Part shown: one piece after another, positions 1 to 11,954 of the stretch
Layout of the letters: each line of letters starts with the position of its first letter
How positions within the stretch are numbered: position 1 is the first letter of the stretch
NCBI RefSeq assembly: GCF_010389155.1
Contig: NC_057766.1
Coordinates: 35,473,516 to 35,537,515 of the forward strand
Reading direction: 5' to 3'
DNA: 64,000 nt
Source: Erigeron canadensis
Taxonomy: Eukaryota > Streptophyta > Magnoliopsida > Asterales > Asteraceae
Translations under genes and position numbers: made by a program
Notes under the pieces: generated by a model
Databases searched by the model: none
What the model saw: the letters and a program-made list of their open reading frames with translations, nothing else
What the model was told of the DNA's origin: nothing

Positions 1-240
1 GAAAGGTGGGAGTGAGAGTGAAACCCTAGTCATATTTTCTATTAATTTTTGCAGGTGGGTGGGTGGGTGGGTGAAGAAAGAAGTGACAGAGTGAGGGGAA
101 AAAAAATGAAATGAGAGGGAGGGAAAAAAGGGAAAGGAGGGAGAGAGATGGGGTTGTGTTTTGGTTTGCTCGGAAATCGAAAATGACAGAGTTTTATGCT
201 TCTGCTGCCTGCTGCTGTGCTGTGCGTGCAGTCTCGACCC
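1..240 (-). promoter_or_regulatory. Probable 5' leader/promoter of a minus-strand gene beyond the left edge
   Basis: Read on the minus strand, this stretch is rich in pyrimidines: CT-rich runs, then repeated ACCC units at about 54-72, then an ACTAGGGTTTCACTCTC-type sequence. Such composition is typical of plant 5' untranslated leaders. No coding exon is visible inside the window, so the gene itself would start to the left of base 1. The plus strand shows the same tract as GA-rich sequence with a (GGGT)n microsatellite. It could also be a GA-rich intergenic repeat. Confidence 0.35.
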
Positions 241-732
241 AGCCTTTCTCTGTTTTATGTTTGTCTTTTACAAATTACAAATTGGATTAGGATTTGTTTA
301 GTCAAGCTAATATTATTGGATTCAGATCAATGGGATAACTTATATATATGATGTTAAATTGTTAGATGTTTTCCACGTAAACTTTAAATTCACGGAAAAC
401 TGTTTAACATATGTGAAAATTGATGCGAGTCCAATACTATAATGTTAACATTATATGAAAAAAAATTTTAAATTAATAATTAAAACTCAAAGATTAAGTA
501 TAAATTTTGATTTTTATTTTTAGTATATCTAAACTTAGACTTGAAAATATATTTATCCTTCCGAATTATAAATTTGAACTAATATTGGCTTAAAAAGAAT
601 GTTTAGTTTGAATCAAATCTTGTATTAAAATCTGTTTAACAAGTATAATCTAATCTGAAATTTGTCGATACAAACCCAATACGCCAACTTAATCAAAATG
701 GGTCAAGTGCGTTGTTTTCATGTTATAAAGTA
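241..732. other. AT-rich intergenic stretch, nothing recognised
   Basis: Very AT-rich sequence without open frames, terminal repeats or tRNA-like boxes that I can recognise. It separates the GA-rich edge from the first Helitron. Confidence 0.5.
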
Positions 733-1107
733 CGAGATGGCTACCCGCGCAATTTGACGGGGGTAGCGGTAATGGGTGGTGCTAGTGGCGGTGGTGGTAA
801 TGATGTGGTTATTGATCTAAAATTAATTGACGTAAATGGTAATGCAATTATTTTATGGTTAAGAGATTTATCTTTTGTAAATAATTTTATTAAGAATATT
901 ATAAAGATATTAGGTGAAAATATTTAAATTAATTAATAAAGTAGATAGATAGTTTGGATAAATATAAGTGTAAAATGTTTTAGGGATATTATTATGTAAA
1001 TTTAGTGTGTGAGTTAGGAAAGTGTTGAAAATTAAAAATATTTTAAGTATTTTAAAGGTAAAGAATTGAAAAGAGGGAAGATAATTTGTTTATAAATATA
1101 GTCTAGA
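733..1107 (-). mobile_element. Small non-autonomous Helitron (minus)
   Basis: On the minus strand it begins A|TCTAGACTATATTTATAAAC at 1107 and ends ...GCGCGGGTAGCCATCTCG|T at 733. This fits the Helitron pattern of a TC start, a CTRR-like end and insertion between A and T. The terminal CTCG is a variant of CTAG. The subterminal GGTGGTGGCGGTGG tract is shared with the elements at 1736, 24445 and 25010, which supports one family. The 71-residue open frame at 712-927 is a by-product of this repeat. No Rep/helicase is encoded, so movement would depend on another element. Confidence 0.6.
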
Positions 1108-1351
1108 TAAAGGATTACTCGGTTGTTTGAAGGTGAAAGTGGGACAGTGGGTTGATTTTATTTGTTTATATTATCTGTAATGTTTGTCATTTAATTTGAT
1201 TGGGTAAATACTTGGATATTAAATTTGAAAGTAAATAATGAATAAGAAAAATAAAAAGAAAAACTAATGAGATGAGAAAATGATGTTAAAAATAAGAAAA
1301 GGTTAAGGATGGTTCAAACGTTACTATTTCCATACGGAGATGTACAACAAC

Positions 1352-2367
1352 TAGGGGGTAAGAAATGAACCGAAAAAACGGTCTGAACCGCGTGATTCGA
1401 AACCGAAAAAACCGAAACCTGAAAAAACCGAAAACATAAAAACCGAAGTGTAACGGTTCGGTTACGGTTTTCAATATTCATTACCCGCGGTTAACCGAAC
1501 CGAACCGAATTTTGATATATACCTACATATAATCATATATATGTATATTTACACATATATGTATTCCATAAATACATCATTTACATATCTTTTTAGCTAA
1601 ATTTTTGTATTTGTTGTCTAAAATATTAACAATTTTACTAACTTTCTTTCACAATCTATAATTAATTTTGAATATTATAAGTAATTTTCTTATATATATA
1701 CTCTTTTTAAGAAAAGTTGTTAACTTTGTTTAAAACGAGCATGGTACCCGCGCAATGCGGCGGTGGTGGGGAAGACAATCTGGTGGTGGCGTTGATAGGG
1801 TTTTACTTTGCTAGAGACGAAAATGGTTGAAGGGCATAGTTGGTATATCACGTGAGAGGGTGCTTAGCAAGGAATATTATTTAAGGGCATTTTTGTCTTA
1901 TCAGGTTCTTAATTAAGTTAAGGGAGAAATCCAGTTTGCTTTATAAGGTATTATAGATATTTATCAAAAACATTAGTAATATCATATAAAAGACATTTTA
2001 AGTTGTAAATCATGATACTCTTAGATGGAAACTTGCATTGTATAAATAAAACGTTAGAAAAAAGTAATTTACAATTAGATAAAATGTATATTTATTTATA
2101 AAACAAAATATTAATGTAGTTAAATAACTATTATATATATATAAAAAAATTAATTAATGCAATATAAATTGACTATTGTAATTAAAACTTAAACTTTATA
2201 TTAGCATAACTTTAATAAATGGTTAACCGAAAATAAAACCGAAATTAACCGACTTTTTCGGGTAACCGAACTTAACGGTTCAAAATTTATAACTAACCGA
2301 ACCAAACCGAAACCCGAAAAACGGTTTGAAATTTCTAGCTAACCGAACTGAACTGTTTACAGCCCTA
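1352..2367. mobile_element. AACCG-rich hAT-like non-autonomous element with a nested Helitron
   Basis: The ends are inverted: TAGGGGGTAAG on the left, and TAGGGCTGTAAAC read inward from the right. Both are followed by dense AACCGAACCGAA-type subterminal repeats (1370-1510 and 2220-2350). Such repeats are typical of plant hAT-derived elements. The flanking 8-mers (1344-1351 and 2368-2375) agree at only five positions, so the target duplication is worn or the ends are slightly off. A Helitron at 1736-1957 sits inside. The Arg/Phe-rich 62-residue frame at 1286-1474 is an artefact of the repeat. Confidence 0.5.
1736..1957 (-). mobile_element. Small Helitron nested in the hAT-like element (minus)
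   Basis: Its minus-strand 5' end is A|TCTATAATACCTTATAAAGC at 1957. Its 3' end is GCATTGCGCGGGTACCATGCTCG followed by T at 1736. The 3' segment has the same GCGCGGGTACC core as the other small Helitrons here. At 222 bp it carries no coding capacity. It must be younger than the AACCG-rich element that surrounds it. Confidence 0.6.
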
Positions 2368-2754
2368 ACAGCTAACATAAGATAAAAGTATGATTTGTTA
2401 ATTTCGGGCCTAACACCATGTAAAGTGAAATGCGAGCATGAAATGTTCCCTTCCACCTTCTTATTTTGCTCCTACTTTCACGTATATTATCAAATGATAG
2501 GATAAGAAATGATACGTTTATCTTATTATAAAATTTATACGCAAAAGAGTAAAAATTTATTACTACGCATTATGCTACATAAGACTACACACTTTAGAGT
2601 TTACTAAATATAGTCATTAAAATTATGATTAAAGTTTATGGGCTTCTTCTATATAATTTAGAATTTAAAATGAATTCCTTTAAGAGTATACAAGCTAAAT
2701 TATTTACTTTACTAGCTAATCAATCCACATATTAACCAACTCCACTTAGATAGG
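2368..2754. other. AT-rich intergenic stretch
   Basis: No open frame, terminal repeat or RNA-gene signature recognised. Confidence 0.5.
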
Positions 2755-2946
2755 TTGACCAGGAGTATCTTCTAAATCCACTATGTAGGTCTCAGAGGTG
2801 AGTTTTTTCCAATGTCTCAGGTTCGAGTCTTTGATTTCTCATCTCAAGGTGTTTTCCATGAGGAGGAGGCTGGAGGTCCAGCGATTTGTTAGTTAAAATT
2901 GTCTCAAGCACGTCTGAATCGAAACTAACTTTACAAAAAAAAAAAA
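2755..2946 (+). mobile_element. tRNA-derived SINE (plus)
   Basis: A B-box-like GGTTCGAGTCT lies at about 2820, with a degenerate tRNA-like 5' part before it. The body ends in a poly(A) run at about 2934-2946. The 5' boundary is uncertain. A short palindrome, CCCGCATATTATGCGGG, follows directly after the tail. Confidence 0.45.
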
Positions 2947-3037
2947 CCCGCATATTATGCGGGCATTTAAATCGAATTTGAGTTTATAATGATACACCAC
3001 AATGAACGTGTTTAACTTTTTATTACGTTGAACACTA

Positions 3038-3491
3038 TCTACCAATAATTAAAACAAGATTGACATATTATTGAAATGACACATGGCGTATTTCTTGATC
3101 GACACGTGTCCTTTTAATTTATTTATTTTGTTAAGTTAGTTTTTTTAGTTGTATATAAATTCAATTTTTTTATTAGACTTAAAATTAAACTCTAATTTCT
3201 CGCTTAACAAACTTATTGTCATTAATAAACTTTAATATTGTCATCATCCACGATCCACTATGATTACTAGTTCTAATTTTGATATAGTTCAAAAAATTTA
3301 AAGTAAATCCAAAATCTCAACTAAACATATATTATATTTATCATTACATTCTTATTATAACTTAATTTCGATCATCGATTTACTTTAACCACGATTTATT
3401 TCATAATCACGGATCATGTGTGAGGCATATTCGAATTTTTTTATGATACAATCTTTATAACTATCGTACATCGTATGAGTATTAGGACTGG
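3038..3491 (+). mobile_element. Non-autonomous Helitron, family 2, copy 1 (plus)
   Basis: It starts A|TCTACCAATAATTAAAACAAG. It ends after ATCGTACATCGTATGAG with ...GACTGG|T, a CTRR-type end preceded by a short stem. It aligns end to end with the element at 49465-50032. Shared blocks include GACACATGGCGTATT-like sequence near the start, AACTAAACATATAT in the middle, and CGATCATCG...TTTACTTTAACCAC near the end. Two copies with the same ends support the boundaries. No protein is encoded. Confidence 0.65.
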
Positions 3492-4898
3492 TTATATTAT
3501 ATAATTTGAGTAAGTTGATATTATAATAATCAATTTTGATTTACATATTTGTTTTCATTTCAATAGAAACTTTTTATGATTATCTACTAAAAATATTTTA
3601 AAGTCATAATGTCTTAAAATAAATTTTTATTTTTATTTTCCTACTTTTAATTATTACTTGATGATGTTATTAAAAATTCAAGATTATATATTAAAAAGTC
3701 TTATTTAATATAAAATGACATCATCACGATCTTGTTATATTAAGAGATGAGATGAGATATACATAATTAGTTTAACATACGTTTATAATAGTTTTAAAGT
3801 TCGTCCAATTGTAAAATAGCTTTAAATCAAGATCGTCGGATATATCTTCATGTCATTTGTATCAAAAAAGCTTTTATTACAGTTTAATCTCAAAGCTTTT
3901 TTTATATTTCAAACTAAATAATATCTCAAATCTATGCAACTCGGGTTTAAAAGATCGACACATAAAGATCACAAATTTCGTACTAAAATCATGTCACATC
4001 TATAAAATAATAATAACAATAATAATCCATTCTTTTTCCGATTTCACGTGATAAAACATTTAAAAGAGAAGACCTTGTTGTACATTCCCTACTATATTGT
4101 TTAGTTAACTTTAAAAAAGAAAAGAGAGGATAAGGAAAATAAGTTTTTCTTCGTAATCACCTCAAAAATGAGGAAAAAACTTCTGAAATAAAAAACAACT
4201 AAACTTCTCTCTATAATCCTTTCAAAAGTGAGGGACAAACATATTTGTTCCATACTTCTAGCAATACATTGGTTTTTCCCTTAATAATAAGCCCCCACAA
4301 GTTAAACATGAAGTGAAATGAACACCCTGTCATTCTGACTTAAACGAGGCAAACTAATTGAAAAAGGCATCTGCATCTCGACAAAACATTTATCGACAAA
4401 TGAACCGGCGTCCATGGCTTGAATTTGTTACGGATTGCTCACCGGACATGACATGACTTGTTTTCAAAATAAATAAGTATAGAAATAAATGCCACATTTC
4501 AACATTAATGATGATGTTTTGATTTTTAGTTGGTTTTACAATTTTATTTATGTCTCTAGAGTATATGTTTATTAGCATATATATTTAACTCAAATTTTTT
4601 AAAATTACGGAGTACAAAACTGAGAAAAGAAACTTCTAACACAAATGTATATTAGTAAAATAAATTTAGAGTGTGTTACAAAGATTTTTCAGTAATAATA
4701 AGGTTTTTACTAAATACATTCTTAAACTACTTATAAAAGAAAAAGAAAAAAACCTCAATTATAATTGTCCATTGTTCTTTTCCTTTTGCCATTTATGATG
4801 ATATTTTAGCATCATTGCAAGAGTAATTCGAACATTGGTGAAACACCACAAGGTCAAAAACATTACCTATTTCTTGACAACTTAATATGCAACTAACT
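3492..4898. other. AT-rich intergenic stretch
   Basis: Open frames of 62-64 residues here have no recognisable motif and a composition no different from the flanks. I see no gene, RNA or terminal-repeat structure. Confidence 0.5.
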
Positions 4899-5070
4899 TA
4901 GGTAGTGTTTGTGTTAATATTTTAATTGAAAAAGTCATGACTAAATTAAAAATACTTAATCTATTAAGTCATCAAAAGTGTTTGTTTATATGAATTAGTA
5001 AAAAAAAAAACTGTATTGACTTAATCCATATAAACATTATTAATCCATTCAATAGACAAACAAACCCTTA
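4899..5070. mobile_element. Short MITE (hAT-like)
   Basis: Imperfect inverted ends: TAGGTAGTGTTTG on the left, and TAAGGGTTTGTTTG read inward from the right, about 170 bp apart. Inside, TTAATCTATTAAGTC-like segments pair across the centre. The flanking bases show no clear 8-bp duplication. Non-coding. Confidence 0.45.
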
Positions 5071-7479
5071 ATGTGATCTACATATTTTTTTTTCTCTTTT
5101 AACGGCATTAAAATTTTTATTAAAAAGGAAATACCAGTAATAAACTACCTAATAAAAATTTTAATTTGTAACTTATTGCATTAAATTCACAGTCGTTCAC
5201 TTCATCAAAATTAAACCTCATCTTCTTTCGGTTTTTTTCTTTCTTTTTTTCTGTGTGTGGCGCTGTATGTTAATCTATCACGATGTTGTTAAGAACCCTA
5301 TTCTTTACGCACTAATCGACAATCAGCATACAACACTATCTTAAAGCCTATTTTAGTAGATGTGTGAAATATATAGATAAAAGAGGATGAAAATTAAATT
5401 GTATCTTGCATAAAGAGACATAAGGAGTGCAATCAATGGGGGCATGATGATGAATAAAAAAGTCAAAATGGATTACATATTTGTTTATCAAATTTAATTC
5501 TCTTTTCAACTTTAAAGTGTTGATGGGAATGAATCAACATCCTTCCACTTTGTCTCCAACCTCATTTTATTTTTATTTTGGCCTTTTCCTTTTCATCTTT
5601 TTGTTTGGTATTATCTACATATAACAGAGATATATTGTTTACAAAAATTATAAATATATATTGCTTACACAAACAAAATAAAAAACCCATTATATATATA
5701 TATAATGAATTAATGATTATGAAACATGAAGTTACATCACTTTCAATAGAAATATAAATTTTAAGGAAATGAACCAAATCTTTTTGTTTTTACTTAAATA
5801 AATAAAGAAAGAAATGATGGATTCTCTAAAAGAAGTACTGTATATCACTCAATAATTCTACTTACAAACTTGTTACAAACTTTACCAAATTCATTTATGA
5901 ATTATATTAGTATTTGTAGTTACTAAACGCTACTATCTCACATCCATGATGAGTGGCTTGCTTTTTCTGTCATAGTAAAGGGAATAAATGGGCACTGCCC
6001 TTCTCTTCAGAACGTGGGAGCCACCCCAATCTTGGTCCAAGTAGTCCCCATGGGCCCCTGATAACTGGGCCAATTTAGGCCCACCTATTGCGTATGTGTG
6101 TAGGAAAAACAAATGGTGACATTAGCAATTTGTTTTGATGGGTTGGTATGGTTCAAGTTCGAGTGGAGACATGTCCCCACACATGACACCACCTCTCCTC
6201 TACACTTGTCAATTGTCATCACAAGAATTATCGAGTATCTTGTACACGTCAAAAGAATTATTTTGTTCTTTAAATTAACCAAACATATTTTAGTTAATGA
6301 ATATGCCTAAACACTTTAGTTTTAAAAAGTCGATCTAATGAATTTCCTTCCACTTCTTGTGACCCACCATGGAAATTTTAGTTAAAGAAATAAAATCTCA
6401 CATTTAGAATACTAATTTTGATAGCTAACAACGTTTAATGATTAACATGACTGTCTCAATATGTCAAGAAGCTTAAAGTGAAATTTTTTTTATTAAGATA
6501 TTATACTTTTCAATTGAGAAATCAATTTTCTTTTTATAACTTTTTTATATGCGCGCAAACTCCTTGATCAAATAATTGTTAATTAATCTATGCAACTACT
6601 CATTTTTTAATTCATTATATCACTTATAGCACGTTTAATTCTATGATTATATGTTGGTGTTATGATAATATGTTTTTAATTAATGCTTTCAAACTAGAAA
6701 TTATTGAAATGATAAATTTTCTTTACAAGAGTTAAGTCTTAATTGTAAACTATAAAAGAGTGTGAGTTATTTTTATTAGATATGACCTATATGTAATTCA
6801 AATGTTTGATTGCAAACCAAATATATTCTTAAATGAGTATATTAGTCATGAAGTTGATTTGCTTATGCTAACTAGTTGGTTAAAATGCTGGACTAATAAA
6901 AATTGTAGTAAATCTGGTATATATAATGTATAAAAAACATAATTATCATACTATGTTTATTTTTTCCTCTCACACACAATCACGCATAAAGACACTAGCT
7001 ACGTGTTATAATTCTTACTCTACCTTTGCTTGCATATCACACTTGAAATTTTGTAGTACCATTGGTTCCTCTAGGCATGATGGCAAAGTTTTGCCATTCC
7101 ACCATTTTTTTTGCATGCCTTTGTCTCTTTGTTCTCTTCTTTCACACCATAAAGCTTTTACCCACAAATAGTTAAAAAGATGCCACTACCATGTTTTTCT
7201 TTGGTTGTTGGGGAGGTGTTATTGAAGCAAGCTAGATCTTTTAGTGGAATCTTTTGTCACAAGGATACTCTTCTTTTTCAAACCAGCTTGGTCAAATTTT
7301 GGTATAACTTTTGTAGCACAACATATATACATTGGTATGGAGTAAACATTTCATATTTAACCATTCAAGTTCCCAAACAATGATTCATTTTTTTACAAAC
7401 CAAACACCCTTTTCTTCAAATAAACCAACATTTAGTTTCACTATGTGATGTGATATGTAACATGAACTTCACATCCGAA
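5071..7479. other. Intergenic stretch, no gene recognised
   Basis: Open frames of 62-81 residues occur on both strands, but they overlap one another and show no family motif or splice context. A somewhat less AT-rich patch at 5960-6110 (CCCCAT/GGGCCC) has no recognisable identity. The sequence next to the Copia insertion is otherwise plain. Confidence 0.45.
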
Positions 7480-7484
7480 GACAT

Positions 7485-8172
7485 TGTTGGGTTATATAAC
7501 TATTTATCAAATCAAATCACAAAGCGCGCAGCGGAAGACAAGATCTATGCAGTTTAATTAATTAATCAAAGTATAGAATATGTACCTTATATTGGAGAGA
7601 TTAAAACAAGAACAAGGTTTAAATTAACCTCTCTACGATTGCACACACAACGTTGGAACGTACGTATGCTAGTACTTGATCACGAACAAACAACCCTTTG
7701 TTAATACCCTTTCACACGAACCAAACAAAACCCGAAACCCTTTGTTTTTGTGTGGAACGGCCGAAGCCAAGAGAGAGGGAGGAGGAGAGAATTTTAGGGT
7801 TTTAGAAAACCTTAATAATTGTGTGTGAAAAACCTTAAGAATTGGTTTGTATTTATAGCCACACATTAACTTGAAAAACAAGTTTAGGGTTTTCTAAAAA
7901 ACCCTTAGATGTAGCTGTCCCCCTCTAGGAACATTCTAGAGGGTTTCTTAATTTTTCATTTAATCACAATTGTCTCCTCCGTTAAGTTCGTCAGTTAAGT
8001 ACCGTTAACTATTAACATTTAACAGGCGACCGTTAGTTTTTCGTGATCAAATTAATTAATAAATTATATTTAATATATTAATTAATTATAGTTACATTCA
8101 CGTTGAGGTGTGACCCCGTAGGCTTAAATACTTTTCGGACATACGTTCATTTTACGTGATCATATTCCAACA
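7485..8172 (-). repeat. 3' LTR of the Copia element
   Basis: It differs from the other LTR at 11 substitutions, all transitions, and one single-base indel. On the minus strand a TATA-like GGCTATAAATAC lies at about 7851-7857, a plausible promoter core. The 70-residue open frame at 7669-7881 occurs in both LTRs and is not a gene. Confidence 0.95.
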
Positions 8173-8188
8173 GCTCCCACTTGAGCTC
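8173..8188 (-). other. Polypurine tract of the Copia element
   Basis: Read on the minus strand, GAGCTCAAGTGGGAGC lies directly against the 3' LTR. Its purine-rich AAGTGGGAG part is where second-strand synthesis would be primed. Confidence 0.8.
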
Positions 8189-9014
8189 TTAATGAATGAA
8201 GGTAATAACATTGGTTAGCGTCTAGCAACACGCCAATGCTCCCGAAAACATTTAAGTATAGTTTTAAACGGTTAAGTCATTTATTATCCCTTTGTTCAGA
8301 TACCTTGTTAAATATGAATATGGATCGAAGTCATTTCATAATTTAATGATTATGTTTCTCATTTTATTACTGATTAAAGATTACCAAATATAATCGAGAA
8401 CAATCTGGATTTATTTGGGCACGACCATGCAAAACATCTTAATTAGTCCTAATGAGGGCGCCAAAACGGTATCATACTTCAATTTTAAATTGAAGGAACA
8501 AATCCTATATTGACTACACGTGTCAGTCATCATACTTTACGACGCTTTCTGAATATAGCCCTTTATGTACCCCCTTATTCAGGTGAGTTAGAACTACATC
8601 TAGTAAGTGCGATTCATACATGCTGACCTACTTGTATCTCAAGTCAAAGGATCAATAAAAGTAACCATTTACGAATTTCACTTAATGACGATGATCCATA
8701 AAGTGATAATTCGTTAGTGGGGTAGTCCGATATGCATCCGCTATGGATATCATGTGAGTTTGGTGGAAACCATCCATTACATATTCCAAGAATATAACCA
8801 ATCACTCACATTTGTCTTCGTTTAATTATATTCCCATATAATTAATCGACAATGGACAATTTAGAATATTTAATAATAAAATATTCAAGGATTAAACATG
8901 CAAATATAGGACACAATTTAATATTGAATGAAATCAAACATATCACGTATTTTATTTCATTATAGAAAATATAAATTGTTTAACATTCCTTATCCAAATA
9001 CTGAAACAACAGAT
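8189..9014 (-). other. Copia 3' untranslated interior
   Basis: Non-coding sequence between the RNase H stop and the polypurine tract, internal to the retrotransposon. No separate gene or nested element is visible. Confidence 0.6.
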
Positions 9015-11530
9015 TTACATGAAATAACTAGCTAATTTAAGTCCTATGCCCTCGGCATGCCTTTCAAGCTTGGGCCTAGACAAAGCTTTTGTGAAAGGAT
9101 AAGCTAAGTTAAAATCTGTGTGAACTTTGAGTAAATTGATCTCCCCTAGTTTGATCTGCTCACGGACATAGTGATATCTTCTAGCATAATGTTTGGCACC
9201 TTTCTGAACTCCGGGTTCGTTGGCAATGATTAATGCACCGGTATTATCACAGTACAAATCAGTGGGTAATTTATTTGAGGGGATCACGTCAAGACCGCTA
9301 ATGAACTTTCTTATCCAGACTGCTTCCATTGCGGCTTCTGAGGCGGCAATGTACTCAGACTCTGTTGTAGACACGACAACTGTGGTTTTTAGCTCATAGC
9401 ATTCCACCGTGCCTTCATTTAAACAATGAAGACGTATCCCGACTGATATTTTGAATCACATTTATCAGTCTAAAATCCAACATCACAGTATCTATTCACT
9501 TTGAATTCTGGATCAGGATTTCTTCCATACACCAAGAATAACTCTTTAGTAGCACACATGTACTTAAGAATATTCTTTACAGCAATTCAATGATCCTATC
9601 CAGGATTTTGCTGATAGTGGCTAACTATATTTTGCGCGAACGCAATATCAGGTCTAGTGCATCTTACCGCATACATAACAGATCCCACAGCCGAGGCATA
9701 AGGGATTTTTCGCATACACTCCACCTCATTAGGTGTAGAAGCACTGTTCATGCTAGATAAGTTAAGTCCTTGCATGAGTGTAAACCCACACTTAGAATTC
9801 TTTATCTTGAAACGCTTCAAGATCTTATCAATATAAGCACTTTGACTTAGTTTAAACAACCGCTTTGATCTATCTCGGTAGATCTTGATTCCAAGAATAA
9901 ATGCCGCTTCTCCTAAGTCTTTCATGGCAAAACACTTTCCAAGATGGGATTTAACATCTTGCAACATTGGAATGTGTTTTCCTATGATTAATATGTCATC
10001 GACATATAAGACAAGGAAAGTAACATTACTCCCACTAGCTTTGCGATATACACATGGCTCATCGGGATTTTGAACAAAACCAAACTTTTTGATTTCTTCA
10101 TCAAACCGTTTATTCTAACTTCTTGACGCTTGCTTTAGTCCATAAATGGACCTTTGAAGCTTGCATACTTTGTTGAGATGTTTTGGATCAACAAAACCTT
10201 CCGGTTGATCCATATAGACTTCTTCATCCAAGTAACCATTTAAGAAGGCAGTCTTAACATCCATTTGCCATATCTCAAAGTCATAGTACGCTGCTATGGC
10301 TAAGAGAATCCTAATAGCTCTAATGTCTGCGACTGGAGAAAAGGTTTCATCATAATCAACACCGAAACGTTGAGTATAACCTTTCGCCACGAGACGAGAT
10401 TTATAGGTGTGTACATTTCCATCCATGTCAGTCTTCTTCTTGAAGATCCACTTACACCCAACAGTTTGAGCATTTTGTGGAAGATCAACCAAGCTCCAGA
10501 CTTGATTGTCTTTCATGGATTTCATTTCCACCTTCGTAGCTTCAAGCCATTTGTCAGATTCCGGATCTGATAATGCAGCTTTGAAATTCGGAGGCTCATC
10601 GAGATCTCCAACAACGTCTTCTTCTACCATCAGACATAGTCTTTCGGTAGGACGTCTAGTCCTTTCGGACCTACGAAGTGGAATCGCTTCATTATCATCG
10701 ACTTGAGGTTCATCACTTTGAACATTCCCCCCCCCCCAAGTTGATGATTGCTAGTATCTTCAGAAGGTGACACATCTTCCTCTTGAGTCTCATCAAGTTC
10801 TACAACCCTCCCACTGTTCTCTTGAACTAATTTCTTTTCAAAGAATTCAGCATATCGAGCAACACGAACAATGTTTTTGGCGGGATCATAGAAGTCGTAA
10901 CCCATCGTTTCCTTAGGGTATCCGACAAAGATGCACTTAGTAGTTCTGGGTTCAAGTTTGTCCGGCGTATCGCGCTTCACAAGTGCCTCACATCCCCAGA
11001 CTCTTAAGTAAGACAAATTAGGGACATCACCATGCCATAATTCGTACGGTGTCTTGTCAACCTTCTTGGTTGGAACCATATTGAGAATGCGTACAGTAGT
11101 CTCTAGAGCATAATCCCAAAACGAAAATGGGAGAGTTGTACGGGTCATCATTGATCTTACCATGTCTAACAAGGTTTGATTTCTCCTTTCAGATACTCCA
11201 TTATGCTGAGGAGTATATGGAGGAGTAAGCTGTTGGGCAATTCCACATGCTTTAAGATAATCCTTGAACTCTTGGTTTAAGTATTCACCACCTCGATCCG
11301 AACGAAGAATCTTGATGGTTTTACCGAGTTGAATTTCTACTTCATTTTTAAACTCTTTGAATGTTTCAAAGACTTCATGTTTATGTTTAAGCAAGTAAAC
11401 ATAACCATAACGACTGAAATCCTTCATAGAATAATGAAGTAGTTAGCATATTTCCTTGACACATGCCTAAATGGGCCACATACATCGGAATGTATTAATC
11501 CAAGTAGTTCCTTAATCCTCTCCGGTTTTA
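9015..11530 (-). pseudogene. pol: Copia pol pseudogene: integrase, reverse transcriptase, RNase H
   Basis: In minus-strand order: the end of the GAG-pre-integrase region and the integrase core (11530-10870), with the first Asp in an IHSDVCGPF context, the second in RSDRGGEY, and the Glu in PQHNGVSERRN. Reverse transcriptase follows (10630-9596) with YVDD intact at 9995-10006. RNase H (9540-9015) ends with STTESEYIA and ALSRPKLE-type sequence. Lesions seen: a frame change at an 11-C run (10727-10737), a stop just after the LKQAS motif at about 10115, two stops near 9590-9600, a stop near 9455, and a frame change near 9410. Several stops sit where the family has Trp. The protein is recognisable throughout but cannot be made as one chain. 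Confidence 0.92.
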
Positions 11531-11568
11531 TGCGGAAAAGATATACTTGTCATCTTTCCGAAAATACA

Positions 11569-11825
11569 AGATATGCATTTGTCAAATGATTAATCATCTG
11601 ATTGTAAGATCCCTTCACGTTGAAGTTTTTCAATGCTTTTCTTGCTAACGGTAATTCGAAAGATACACATTTATCAAACGATTCATCATTTGATTTGTAA
11701 GATCTCTTCACATTGAAGACTTTTTAATGCGTTTCTTGCTAATGATAATGCCAAAGACACGCATTTATCAAATGATTCATCATTTGAATATCTTCACATT
11801 GAAGTCTTTAAATGCGTTTCTTGAC
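11569..11825 (-). repeat. Tandem triplication inside the Copia pre-integrase region
   Basis: Three head-to-tail units of about 92, 94 and 71 bp lie at 11569-11660, 11661-11754 and 11755-11825. Each carries CATTTRTCAAAYGATTMATCAT, then TCTTCACRTTGAAG, then TTTCTTG. On the minus strand the unit encodes a short segment of the GAG-pre-integrase domain ending in a SFDKC-like motif. The copies differ by substitutions and small gaps, the third being shortest, so the amplification is not very recent. Confidence 0.85.
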
Positions 11826-11954
11826 AAAAATTAAACAAGATGACCATGTCAAAGATAGAGTCCAAGTTAACTTGACTCTTTTGCTATTGAATTATCATTT
11901 GAATCTCATCAACACTTATAATTCAGTTAAGAAGATACTTGAAGAACTGGTTAA

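Noticed and set aside
1286..1474. 62-codon Phe/Arg-repeat protein
   Set aside because: It is a translation of AACCG/AACCGAA subterminal repeats.
7669..7881. 70-codon frame, repeated exactly at 14629-14841
   Set aside because: It lies in both Copia LTRs and is duplicated only because the LTRs are.
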